Below, one piece after another: positions 19,685 through 27,976 of a stretch of DNA of 64,000 nt. Position numbers and translations under genes: made by a program. Origin of the DNA: Desulfosporosinus fructosivorans (GTDB lineage: Bacteria; Bacillota; Desulfitobacteriia; Desulfitobacteriales; Desulfitobacteriaceae); the NCBI RefSeq assembly GCF_004766045.1, contig NZ_SPQQ01000001.1, positions 744,001 to 808,000 on the forward strand, in the 5' to 3' direction. A model generated the notes under the pieces. That model was given only the letters and a program-made list of their open reading frames with translations. It was not told where the DNA came from and did not search any database. Every line of letters starts with the position of its first letter. Position 1 is the stretch's first letter.

Positions 19685-20591
19685 TCTAACTACCGAGCTA
19701 GCAGGAATCTCTCTAAGGAATCCTGTCCTTACCAGTTCAGGGACCTATGGGTTTGGGGAAGAATATGCCGATTATTGTCCGCTGGAAGCCTTAGGGGGAA
19801 TAACCCTGAAGGGGATTACCCCTCTGCCACGGTTAGGAAATTCAGTGCCTCGGTTGGCAGAAACACCGGCAGGGTTACTCAATGCGGTCGGGTTGGAAAA
19901 CCCGGGACTCGAGGAATTTCTAGTATCTTATCTGCCAAAGGTTCGAAGAATGCCTACAGCGGTGATCGCCAATATTTCTGGTTTTTCACTAGAGGATTAT
20001 GAACGTATGGCTCGTGCATTACAAGCAGATTCCGGGTTAGCCGCTCTGGAAGTTAACATTTCCTGCCCAAATGTCAAACATGGTGGGATGCATTTTGGAA
20101 CAGACCCAAGGAGTGCTGAAGAGGTGATTGCGGCGGTTAAGGCAGCAACGGATCTCCCAATTATCGCTAAGCTTTCTCCCAATGTTACCGATATCGTGGG
20201 AATGGCCCGTGCAGCTCAGCGTGGGGGGGCGGACGCCCTATCCCTCATTAATACGCTGTTAGGGATGAGTATTGACATAGAACAACAACGGCCTTTGTTA
20301 GCCAATACATTTGGAGGGCTTTCTGGGCCGGCTATTCGACCGGTTGCTGTCCGTATGGTATGGCAAGTGGCTGAAGCCATCGATTTACCAATCATAGGTA
20401 TGGGGGGTATCACCACTTGGCAGGATGCTGTGGAATTTCTCTTAGCAGGAGCAACTGCCATAAGTATTGGAACTGGGAATTTCGTCAATCCTCAGGCTCC
20501 ACTGGACATTCTACAGGGGATCAAGAATTATTGCGAAAAATGTGGAATGACTTCCGTGCATGATTTAGTCGGCTTGGCACACAAAGCTTAG
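19671..20591 (+). CDS. pyrD: Dihydroorotate dehydrogenase (NAD+) catalytic subunit, class 1B
   Basis: This 306-residue class 1B PyrD has the catalytic cysteine in NISCPNVKHGG and the substrate/FMN motif IIAKLSPNVTDI. GMGGITTWQDAVEFLLAGA forms the phosphate-binding end. It works as a heterotetramer with PyrK. The frame is open upstream to 19635, but ATG 19671 preceded by GTGAGGAGG gives the normal N-terminus (MSHVDLTTELAG). Confidence 0.95.
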   Translation: MSHVDLTTELAGISLRNPVLTSSGTYGFGEEYADYCPLEALGGITLKGITPLPRLGNSVPRLAETPAGLLNAVGLENPGLEEFLVSYLPKVRRMPTAVIANISGFSLEDYERMARALQADSGLAALEVNISCPNVKHGGMHFGTDPRSAEEVIAAVKAATDLPIIAKLSPNVTDIVGMARAAQRGGADALSLINTLLGMSIDIEQQRPLLANTFGGLSGPAIRPVAVRMVWQVAEAIDLPIIGMGGITTWQDAVEFLLAGATAISIGTGNFVNPQAPLDILQGIKNYCEKCGMTSVHDLVGLAHKA

Positions 20592-20602
20592 CTCATAAAG
20601 GA

Positions 20603-20627
20603 ACAATGCATGAATTGCCCTACAAGG
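20603..20627. repeat. Degenerate ATTCATGAAT-type palindrome fragment
   Basis: CAATGCATGAATTGCCCTAC is half of a palindrome whose fuller form (GTAGG-GCAATTCATGAATTGCC-CTAC) is widespread between genes in Clostridia. A matching piece is at 59855-59879. Confidence 0.5.
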
Positions 20628-20677
20628 AAAAGGGAAGGCACATAGTCCTGCGCAGTTAGAAACGGAGGAATAAGTCA

Positions 20678-21388
20678 ATGGATGCAACATTAAATAAACG
20701 AATAATGGTGGCACTTGATGTTCAAGGACGTGACGAAGCTTTAGTCTTAGCTAAGGCTCTCCAAGGAAGCGGATGTTGGCTTAAAGTGGGAATGGAACTG
20801 TATGCGTATACTGGCCCGGCAATAATCCGGGAACTGAAGGAGATGGGATTTCCTATTTTTCTGGACTTGAAGCTTCATGACATTCCCACGACGGTAGAAC
20901 GGGCGATTCGCGGTTATGTTCAGTGTGGTGCGGATATGATCAATGTTCATTGTAGTGGAGGATATGAGATGATGGCCAGGTCGGCCAACGCTGTTAGGGA
21001 AGCAGGTCTTAAGCTGAAAAGTGTTCCTAAAGTAATTGGAGTTACGGTCCTAACAAGTATGTCAGAAAATCAATTTAAACGAGAGATGGGAGTACAACGG
21101 AAACTTCCAGAGCATGTGGTGGAGCTCGCCAAACTTGCAGAAAAGGCAGGACTAGACGGGGTTGTTGCTTCAGCTATGGAGGCCAGTGAGCTACGGCGAA
21201 ACACTAACCCCGGTTTTTTGATTGTTACGCCAGGGATTCGCCCGGCATGGAGCGAAGCAAACGACCAAATGCGAGTCCTCACCCCCCATGAGGCTTTAGA
21301 GGCTGGTAGTTCATATCTCGTGGTCGGAAGACCGATTACCCGTGCAGAGGATCCTCGACAAGCCTTGGAACGACTTTGGGTACGGTAA
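20678..21388 (+). CDS. pyrF: Orotidine-5'-phosphate decarboxylase
   Basis: This 236-residue PyrF decarboxylates OMP to UMP. The catalytic motif FLDLKLHDIPTTVERA (Asp-Lys-Asp network), the N-terminal MVALDVQGRDEALVLA and the phosphate-binding GSSYLVVGRPIT are present. CGGAGG precedes ATG 20678. It is followed by a palindromic repeat element and then pyrE, still in operon order. Confidence 0.95.
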   Translation: MDATLNKRIMVALDVQGRDEALVLAKALQGSGCWLKVGMELYAYTGPAIIRELKEMGFPIFLDLKLHDIPTTVERAIRGYVQCGADMINVHCSGGYEMMARSANAVREAGLKLKSVPKVIGVTVLTSMSENQFKREMGVQRKLPEHVVELAKLAEKAGLDGVVASAMEASELRRNTNPGFLIVTPGIRPAWSEANDQMRVLTPHEALEAGSSYLVVGRPITRAEDPRQALERLWVR

Positions 21389-21404
21389 GGCACATTCAAA
21401 AAAA

Positions 21405-21529
21405 TATCAAGTCAGTATGTCAGCCTATTTTGTGTCATACTGCGTCGGAATGTTCATCTAATAGCCCACTATGAGGTAACATTCCTCCTTGTCTGACGCA
21501 AAATATCCATGGCATCTTTGACTTGTGAT
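21405..21529. repeat. ~125-bp structured palindromic repeat, copy A (pyrF-pyrE gap)
   Basis: The outer arms CAAGTCA / TGACTTG enclose an inner hairpin: GGAATGTT (21447-21454) with AACATTCC (21478-21485), extended by TGCGTC / GACGCA. A clearly homologous copy lies at 28986-29108. It contains no ORF and sits within an operon. Confidence 0.75.
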
Positions 21530-21567
21530 TTTACTTCATATGCCTAAAAAGGAGAGAAATAACGATA

Positions 21568-22173
21568 ATGGAAAAACATACGAATGCAAAAGAAACCCGG
21601 CTCACCCCAGAGGAATACCTTGATTTGTTTAGAAAAAGTAAAGCTTTATTGGACGGACATTTTCTGTTAACCTCAGGTAAACATAGTGCTCAATATATGC
21701 AGTGTGCTCAGGTTCTACAATATCCGGAGAGGGCTGCCATACTTGCGGAGGGACTTGCCGCGTCGTTTCGTGACCAGGGAATACAAACTGTCATTGGACC
21801 GGCCACGGGAGGGATACTAGTGGCCCATGAAGTCGCCAGGGCTTTAGGAACGCGAGCGCTATTTACAGAGCGTGAAAACGGGATAATGCGTTTGCGCAGA
21901 GGATTCACACTTTCCCCGGGAGAACGCGTCTTGGTCGTTGAGGATGTGATCACAACAGGTGGATCTGTTCGTGAGGTTTTAGCTGTGGTCCGAGAATTCG
22001 AAGCGATTCCAGTAGGTGTCGGTATTCTTGTTGACCGAACAGGGGGGACTGTGGATTTTGGACTGCCGATGGCTTCTCTCATTCAACTACACATCCAGGC
22101 TTTTGAAGCTCAGGAATGCCCACTTTGTGCTCAGGAGATCCCTGCTATTAAGCCAGGGAGTCGCAAAATCTAA
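21568..22173 (+). CDS. pyrE: Orotate phosphoribosyltransferase
   Basis: PyrE joins orotate to PRPP to give OMP. The 201 residues include the PRPP-binding motif VLVVEDVITTGGSVREV and GPATGGILVAHEVA. The C-terminus carries a CPLC pair (EAQECPLCAQEIPAIKPGSR), as in the longer PyrE subfamily of Clostridia and thermophiles. AAGGAGAG precedes ATG 21568. It ends the pyr operon. Confidence 0.94.
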   Translation: MEKHTNAKETRLTPEEYLDLFRKSKALLDGHFLLTSGKHSAQYMQCAQVLQYPERAAILAEGLAASFRDQGIQTVIGPATGGILVAHEVARALGTRALFTERENGIMRLRRGFTLSPGERVLVVEDVITTGGSVREVLAVVREFEAIPVGVGILVDRTGGTVDFGLPMASLIQLHIQAFEAQECPLCAQEIPAIKPGSRKI

Positions 22174-22230
22174 AAAGTAAAATGACCCAATCTTCTCGTT
22201 AATGTAACTGTCGTTGATCCAATAGTGAGA

Positions 22231-22349
22231 CTCCCACTTCTACCAGTGGGGTGGTAAACCCGTACCCTGCGATATTAATCCTTTGCCGTTTGATACTCCT
22301 TGGGGATAGCGGCTTCGGCGATAGTCTCAACTGGAGACTATCGCCGAAG
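22231..22349. other. Two hairpins downstream of pyrE
   Basis: CTCCCACTT / AGTGGGG lies at 22231-22251. A perfect 16-bp stem CTTCGGCGATAGTCTC with its complement, and a 5-base loop, lies at 22313-22349. Neither has a T tract, but the second probably ends the pyr transcript. The first recalls the end hairpins of IS200/IS605-type elements, with no other trace of one. The rest of the 350-base gap shows no gene. Confidence 0.5.
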
Positions 22350-22523
22350 TCTTGCTGTTCAAATTTAGTTGAACGAGTTCACTATCTAATACACTAGGAT
22401 AAGTCTGTCATAATAAGAAATCATAATGATCGTTAATGAGGAAGGGATATAATTCAATAGTGTGGAATGTATGCCTCATAGGACGTCAAGGGCAGGGAGA
22501 TGAATTAGGAGGGGAGGTTTATT

Positions 22524-22946
22524 TTGAAGAAAATATTAGTGGCCACTGATGCTTCAGAGTATTCACGCCAAGCGTTGCAAAGGGCTTTGGAACTCGCTAG
22601 GAAATTTCACTCGGAAATCGTGCTTCTAATCGTTATAGACAAGCCGCGAGGGTATGCTGTGAATCTGCTCGATGAGCATGTCAATTGGCTGGAACAAATT
22701 GAACAGGGGGGGGAGTTGGCGATACAAGCCACTCTTGAAGGAATCGATATTTCGGACGTCCCCTTAATCAAGAAAATTGTGCAAGGAAACCCAGCAAACA
22801 TGATCTTACAAGAGATTGAAACTGAAAATATCGATTTGGTTGTTATGGGAAGTCATGGTTACGGGGCGATCACTGGTGCCCTATTAGGTAGTGTCAGTCA
22901 GCGCGTTCTCCACGGAGCAAAGTGTTCTGTTCTTATTGCTAAGTGA
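22524..22946 (+). CDS. Universal stress protein (UspA family)
   Basis: This 140-residue UspA-fold protein is ATP-binding in type, with the nucleotide motif GSHGYGAITGALLGSVSQ near the C-terminus and DASEYSRQAL near the start. Such proteins modulate survival under stress, but partners cannot be predicted. TTG 22524 follows a strong AGGAGGGGAGG. The gene stands alone, with a weak terminator after it. Confidence 0.92.
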   Translation: MKKILVATDASEYSRQALQRALELARKFHSEIVLLIVIDKPRGYAVNLLDEHVNWLEQIEQGGELAIQATLEGIDISDVPLIKKIVQGNPANMILQEIETENIDLVVMGSHGYGAITGALLGSVSQRVLHGAKCSVLIAK

Positions 22947-22977
22947 TTATTAACTATTAATAGGTAGTTGGTGTTCA

Positions 22978-23012
22978 AACAAGGCTGAAAGCTTTTTGCT
23001 CTTAGCCTTGTT
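22978..23012 (+). terminator. Probable terminator after the usp gene
   Basis: The stem AACAAGGCT pairs with AGCCTTGTT around a 17-base loop, with a weak T-rich end. Confidence 0.55.
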
Positions 23013-23154
23013 CTGTATCTACGCTCAAAGAATGACTCAGTGAACCAAGATGATATTTCTGTGGAGTTGTAAGGTTGTTTAAACAATTAGTGACAACATG
23101 TCAATGATTTGGATATAATCTATAAATAGGTTATTTATGGAAAGGAGGTCGATC

Positions 23155-24636
23155 ATGAAAAAGGTAATCCTATTCGTGATAGACTCTCTTCATCCTGTGG
23201 TCTTGAGGAGAATCCTTGCGCAAGGGCACGCCCCAGCTCTCCGTTTTTTAGCTGAACATGGAACTTACTTTGATCGTGTCATTTCCTCTTTTCCAACTAT
23301 GACGCCAGTTGCTACAAGTTCCATGATCACAGGAACTTGGCCTGATCGACATGGGGTTCCTGGGTTTATCTGGTTTAACGACGAGAACCGAAAAATCGTG
23401 GATTATGGGGCAACACCTTATAGTGTTTTAAAAATTGGGACTGAAAAGGTCCTCCGCAACTTATTGATAAAGCTTAATGAAGAACATCTTAATCCAAAGA
23501 CACCGACCCTATATGAAAGACTAGAAGCTAGCGGATATAGTACAGGGAACGTCAATTTTTTTATGCATCGGGCCACACACCTTTATCAAGCAAAAGTCCC
23601 TCTTTTACTCACTTTGGCGACTGGTTTTCACCTCACCCAAGCAGAGGTATCGGGTCCTTCCCACTTAACATTAGGCCAGCTCATCCATCCACCTTTCACA
23701 GATTCGCTTAATAGCTATCCAAGAGGAGTTCTTAATCGTTTTGGTTTTAATGACGTCTTTTCTGGGAAAATTTCTGCTCAACTAATCCGTGAGGGTAAAC
23801 AGCCAGATTTTATGGCCGTTTATTTCCCAGATAATGATAAGTATTCTCACAATTATGGCCCTCTGCGCACAGGAGTATCAATTGAACGTGCGGATTCCCT
23901 TGTGGCTTCAGTCCTTGATGAGTGTGGTTCATGGGAGAGAGCCCTTGAGGAAAACGTAATTATTGTTACGGGAGACCATGCCCAGTCGACGGTTGGTTTA
24001 GGGAAAGAATACCTTATTGATTTAGATCGTGCGTTAAAGTCTTTTAAACGGTTAAAGTCTACAGAAGAGGCAACTGAGGACAACGACAAGGAAATTGCCA
24101 TCTGCCCGAATGAACGGATGGCCTTTATTTATATTCTTAAGCGAAAAAACGAGATATTACCAGATGTCGTGGGCGTTTTGTGCAAAGAACGGCGTAATGC
24201 TCAGATTGCTTGGAAAATCTCTGAAAATAAGTATTGTGTCCTTCAAGGCGGAACGGAGAAACAACTATTCTTTTCTCGCGTTGGTCCGTATCAGGATGTT
24301 TATGGTCAGAGCTGGTCCTGTGAAGGAGATTTATCCGTGGTCGATGCCCAGGTGACGGGAGAGCAAAAAATTGAATTCGGAAAGTACCCCGATGCTCTGA
24401 GTCGACTGATTTCAGCTCTCGAGGTAAGGAAGGGAAGTCGGGTGGTCGTTTCAGCGGCTTCAGGGTACGAGTATTTAGCAGTCGGGGGACCGATTCACTC
24501 TGGCGGAGGAAGCCACGGATCTCTTGACGAAGAAGATTCGACGGTTCCAATGATCGTTGCTGGTATGCAAGCTAAGTTGAATAATCCGAGGATTATTGAT
24601 TTGTTTCCAATGATTTTAGGGCATTTTGGACTATAG
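23155..24636 (+). CDS. Alkaline-phosphatase-superfamily (nucleotide pyrophosphatase/phosphodiesterase-type) protein
   Basis: This is a 493-residue protein of the alkaline phosphatase/NPP superfamily. Metal-site features include FVIDSLHP at the N-terminus, the nucleophile threonine region FPTMTPVATSSMITG, PDNDKYSHNYGP, TGDHAQ and a late histidine in HSGGGSHGS. No signal peptide is visible, so it is probably cytoplasmic. The substrate cannot be inferred; candidates are nucleotides or phosphodiesters. ATG 23155 follows GGAAAGGAGG; an earlier in-frame ATG at 23137 precedes that site. It appears monocistronic. Confidence 0.85.
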   Translation: MKKVILFVIDSLHPVVLRRILAQGHAPALRFLAEHGTYFDRVISSFPTMTPVATSSMITGTWPDRHGVPGFIWFNDENRKIVDYGATPYSVLKIGTEKVLRNLLIKLNEEHLNPKTPTLYERLEASGYSTGNVNFFMHRATHLYQAKVPLLLTLATGFHLTQAEVSGPSHLTLGQLIHPPFTDSLNSYPRGVLNRFGFNDVFSGKISAQLIREGKQPDFMAVYFPDNDKYSHNYGPLRTGVSIERADSLVASVLDECGSWERALEENVIIVTGDHAQSTVGLGKEYLIDLDRALKSFKRLKSTEEATEDNDKEIAICPNERMAFIYILKRKNEILPDVVGVLCKERRNAQIAWKISENKYCVLQGGTEKQLFFSRVGPYQDVYGQSWSCEGDLSVVDAQVTGEQKIEFGKYPDALSRLISALEVRKGSRVVVSAASGYEYLAVGGPIHSGGGSHGSLDEEDSTVPMIVAGMQAKLNNPRIIDLFPMILGHFGL

Positions 24637-24777
24637 AGTGGAAGCATCTTTGCACGGGCACATGATGCCAAGATGCTCGTAACTGTTGACCTTCTAGTAA
24701 TCAAGCTATATTATAGGGATGGGAATGATTATCATCTGCGAAATATAGCTTAGAAATAACCCCATGAGGAGGAAGAC

Positions 24778-25062
24778 TTGTTTAAGATATTTTGGCTAAT
24801 ATGTGGAATGTTATCTTTAATAATTGGGATTATCGGGATTGTTCTTCCTCTACTGCCTACGACTCCGTTCGTTTTGCTTGCAGCAGCATCATTTGCTAAA
24901 AGCTCTACAGCATTCCATGATTACCTTATTAATAGTAAATATTTCGGTACCATTATAAAAGATTGGCAAGAAAACCGAACAATCCCACTCAGGGCAAAAA
25001 TTGCTGCAGTATTAATGATGAGTATATCTATCATTGTTTCTATAATATATTTAATTAAGTAA
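24778..25062 (+). CDS. DUF454 (YbaN family) small membrane protein
   Basis: This 94-residue protein matches DUF454. It has hydrophobic helices at about 4-35 (IIGIIGIVLPLLPTTPF) and 72-93, separated by a conserved polar stretch with FAKSS and NSKYFG. The function is unknown. TTG 24778 follows GAGGAGGAAGA. No operon partner is evident. A long hairpin follows at 25102-25149. Confidence 0.85.
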   Translation: MFKIFWLICGMLSLIIGIIGIVLPLLPTTPFVLLAAASFAKSSTAFHDYLINSKYFGTIIKDWQENRTIPLRAKIAAVLMMSISIIVSIIYLIK

Positions 25063-25101
25063 AATCGTTCAACTAAGTTGAAATTGGGGGAGACCACCCG
25101 T

Positions 25102-25149
25102 GCATGCAAAGAAGATACCAAGCTTATTACTTGGTGTCTTCTTTGCATG
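25102..25149. other. Long near-perfect hairpin downstream of DUF454
   Basis: A 20-bp stem (CATGCAAAGAAGATACCAAG with its complement, one G-U) has a 7-base loop. It ends without a T tract (TAGGGG follows). It may stop or stabilise the transcript. The other ~270 bases up to the TraB-like gene show no gene; a short piece near 25215-25255 (AGACGTTCGCGAGGA) resembles part of the 58.5 kb repeat. Confidence 0.5.
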
Positions 25150-25417
25150 TAGGGGCTATACAAACTAGCTATCAACTAAAGTCCTGTTATCTCGCTCCAT
25201 TTTTGATTCAGGTTGCTGACCGCTGGTAGATTAGACGTTCGCGAGGACTCCGGTTTGTTTATCGTCAAGGTTGGGGGCTTGGGCTTTCGGCAATCTTAGC
25301 AACTTCAGCTTAAAAACTATCCAGTTATTATTAAGTCAATATTGCAAAATAACATATAGCTGTTAAGTATGATATTATTATGATTGTTTAAAAATTAGTA
25401 ATTTAGGAAGTGATTTT

Positions 25418-26587
25418 TTGTCCAACGAAAATGTTCATCGGATAGAAATGGACGGTAGGCAGATAATCCTAATTGGAACTGCTCATGTCTCTAAAAAAAG
25501 CGCTGAAGAAGTTAAAGAATTAATTGAAGAAGAAAAACCAGATACAGTATGTGTAGAGTTGTGTGAGTCTCGTTATCAAGCAATTATGGATGCTGAACGA
25601 TGGAAAAATACCGATATCGTCAAAATTATTAAAGAAGGCAAATCAATGCTGTTATTGGTTAACTTAATCATGTCTTCTTACCAGAAACGATTAGCTAAGC
25701 AGTTTGGGATCAATCCTGGACAAGAGATGATCCAAGGTATCGAATCAGCTAATGAGCATGGCGCTATCATTTGTTTAGCGGATCGCGATATTCAGGTTAC
25801 CATGCGACGGCTATGGCGCGGGTTAGGTTTTTGGGGAAAAGCCAAATTGTTTTATCAGCTTATCTTAAGCTTAGTCGTCGACGAAGAAATCAGTGAAGAT
25901 GAACTGGAGAAGATGAAGAGCGAGGATATGTTAACATCAGTCTTAAATGAATTATCTCAGTCTTTCCCTTCACTAAAGTCGGTTATTATCGATGAAAGAG
26001 ACAAGTACCTAGCTCAGAGAATTAAAGAAACCTCAGGAGATAAGGTGATCGCTATCTTAGGTGCAGCCCATATTCCGGGCATAAAAATGCAACTTGCTAA
26101 TGATAACAACTTAGACGAACTGTCCAAGGTTCGCGCTACTTCAAAGACTTCACAGATAATTGGGTGGACTATACCTGTTCTTATTCTAGGCATAATTATT
26201 TCTACGCTTTCGCTTGATAAGACTACGGGGATTGATCAGATTGTTAGTTGGATTCTATGGAACGGCTCTCTTTCGGCTATAGGAGCAATGATTGCTTTCG
26301 GTCACCCGCTTTCTATCTTGGTAGCATTTTTGGTCGCACCCATTAGTTCTTTAAGCCCCCTTTTGGCTGTGGGATGGTTTGTAGGTCTCACAGAGGCTTT
26401 TATAAGGAAACCGACCGTTCAAGATTTTGAAAATCTTTCGGAAGAGATTTGGACTATTAAGGGTTTTTGGCGTAATAAAGTTACCCATATTCTCTTGCTA
26501 GTTGTGCTGTCTAATCTAGGAAGCACCTTTGGTACCCTAATTGGGGGAGCAGATGTGATCAAACAGTTTCTTAATGCTATTCGCTAG
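25418..26587 (+). CDS. TraB/PrgY (GumN-like) family membrane protein
   Basis: The 389 residues open with the TraB-family motif ILIGTAHVSKKSAEEV and a GxxH-type AAHIPGI segment near residue 220. Three or four hydrophobic segments fill the C-terminal third (from IIGWTIPVLILGIIIS). Enterococcal PrgY/TraB limits pheromone signalling, and the wider family may be metalloprotease-like. The role here is unknown. TTG 25418 follows AGGAAGTG. A terminator is at 26589-26623. Confidence 0.85.
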   Translation: MSNENVHRIEMDGRQIILIGTAHVSKKSAEEVKELIEEEKPDTVCVELCESRYQAIMDAERWKNTDIVKIIKEGKSMLLLVNLIMSSYQKRLAKQFGINPGQEMIQGIESANEHGAIICLADRDIQVTMRRLWRGLGFWGKAKLFYQLILSLVVDEEISEDELEKMKSEDMLTSVLNELSQSFPSLKSVIIDERDKYLAQRIKETSGDKVIAILGAAHIPGIKMQLANDNNLDELSKVRATSKTSQIIGWTIPVLILGIIISTLSLDKTTGIDQIVSWILWNGSLSAIGAMIAFGHPLSILVAFLVAPISSLSPLLAVGWFVGLTEAFIRKPTVQDFENLSEEIWTIKGFWRNKVTHILLLVVLSNLGSTFGTLIGGADVIKQFLNAIR

Positions 26588-26588
26588 G

Positions 26589-26623
26589 AGTGTTCTCGTA
26601 TTCAAAGATTGCACGAGAACACT
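26589..26623 (+). terminator. Hairpin after the TraB-like gene
   Basis: AGTGTTCTCGT pairs with ACGAGAACACT around a 13-base loop, directly after the stop codon. Confidence 0.65.
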
Positions 26624-26653
26624 TCTTATGTTAAAATAATATAAAATTAATAG

Positions 26654-26779
<126 letters not shown>

Positions 26780-26823
26780 GTACTCGGCAGAAAGTATAAA
26801 CTAGTTTTAAGGAGGAAATAGCA

Positions 26824-27117
26824 ATGGCAAAAATTATTATGGCTTTACAGGTGGTTCCTAAAGTTGAAGAATCTCGTATTTATGAGGTCGTGGATGAGGC
26901 GATCAAAGTCATAGCAGCCAGTGGAGTTCCCTATGAAGTGGGGCCCATGGAGACAACAATGGAGGGCGAACCAGATCAGCTTTGGGAAATCATTAAAGAA
27001 GCTCAGGAAGCTTGCATTCGCGCTGGAGCCTCTAGAGTAATGGCCTATATTAAGATGGATTATGTTCCAACAGGCTCCACGATCGGTGAAAAAATTGACA
27101 AATATCGAAACAAATAA
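26824..27117 (+). CDS. Thiamine-binding protein, MTH1187/YkoF family
   Basis: This 97-residue protein of the MTH1187/DUF77 family is a ferredoxin-like fold that binds thiamine-type ligands. Typical features are MALQVVPKVEES, VPYEVGPMETTMEGE and a final IGEKIDKYR. AAGGAGG precedes ATG 26824. It is the first gene after the TPP riboswitch and its stop overlaps the permease start (TAATG). That context supports a cytoplasmic role with the transporter. The exact ligand is inferred. Confidence 0.9.
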   Translation: MAKIIMALQVVPKVEESRIYEVVDEAIKVIAASGVPYEVGPMETTMEGEPDQLWEIIKEAQEACIRAGASRVMAYIKMDYVPTGSTIGEKIDKYRNK

Positions 27118-27887
27118 TGGGCTGGTTAAAGTGGAAGTGGATCCCATCCCTAGTGTTCTTTCTCTTTTTGCTTGGGGCATGGCAAATTGTGATTACGTCG
27201 TTTCATGTACCCCTATGGCTTCTCCCAACTCCTACTCGAATCGCCCAAGCTTTATGGGAGACTCGCCAGCTTATCTGGAGTCATACCCTGACAACTGTTG
27301 CTGAAACAACAGTTGGTTTTGCGCTTGCCGTTGTCTTTAGTCTGATCTCGGCGGGCGTGATGGTTCTATCCCCTTGGATAAAACGCCTAATATATCCGTT
27401 TCTAATAATTTCTCAGACAGTTCCACTGATTGCAGTTGCACCTCTTTTGATCCTTTGGTTGGGTTATGGACTACTGCCTAAAATTATGATCGTTATGATT
27501 ATTTGTTATTTTCCGATTACCATCAGCTTAATCGAGGGACTTGAATTACCTGACCCTGACTATCTTAATTTATTAAGAAGCATGGGAGCTTCCCGTTGGC
27601 AAATTTTTCATATTGTTCGCTGGCCTCATGCCTTACCCTTACTTTTTGCAGGACTGAAAATCGCCGCAACCTATAGTGTAATGGGGGCCGTGATCGGAGA
27701 ATGGTTGGGGGCTAGCTCGGGGTTGGGCGTTTATCTAACGCGTTCATCCCACTCTTTTTTGACAGACCGTGTTTTTGCCGCTATTTTTGCGATCACCGCC
27801 TTGAGTTTCCTTTACTATGCCCTTATCTCCATCCTTGCGCGACTCGCCTTACCCTGGATCCAAAGCAAGAATCATGATTCCCATTAA
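27117..27887 (+). CDS. thiX: ABC transporter permease, ThiX-like (thiamine precursor uptake)
   Basis: This 256-residue permease has about six membrane segments. The cytoplasmic coupling loop has the BPD_transp_1 signature, with LLRSMGASRWQIFHIVRWPHAL. It resembles the SsuC/TauC/ThiX group. The TPP riboswitch upstream and the neighbouring ThiY-like protein point to hydroxymethylpyrimidine, formylaminopyrimidine or thiamine as substrate. Its ATG overlaps the stop of the thiamine-binding gene. Confidence 0.88.
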   Translation: MGWLKWKWIPSLVFFLFLLGAWQIVITSFHVPLWLLPTPTRIAQALWETRQLIWSHTLTTVAETTVGFALAVVFSLISAGVMVLSPWIKRLIYPFLIISQTVPLIAVAPLLILWLGYGLLPKIMIVMIICYFPITISLIEGLELPDPDYLNLLRSMGASRWQIFHIVRWPHALPLLFAGLKIAATYSVMGAVIGEWLGASSGLGVYLTRSSHSFLTDRVFAAIFAITALSFLYYALISILARLALPWIQSKNHDSH

Positions 27888-27976
27888 AAAATTACCGTCT
27901 GGTTGTTTGGCCTTCGATCCTCTATTTAGTTTTTTTCAAGAAACGGATGTAAATAAATCATAGGGGAGATTATCGT

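Noticed and set aside
26785..26805. Fourth copy of the two-hairpin repeat
   Set aside because: Only AGAAAGTATA matches; there is no complementary arm or second block, so it is probably chance.
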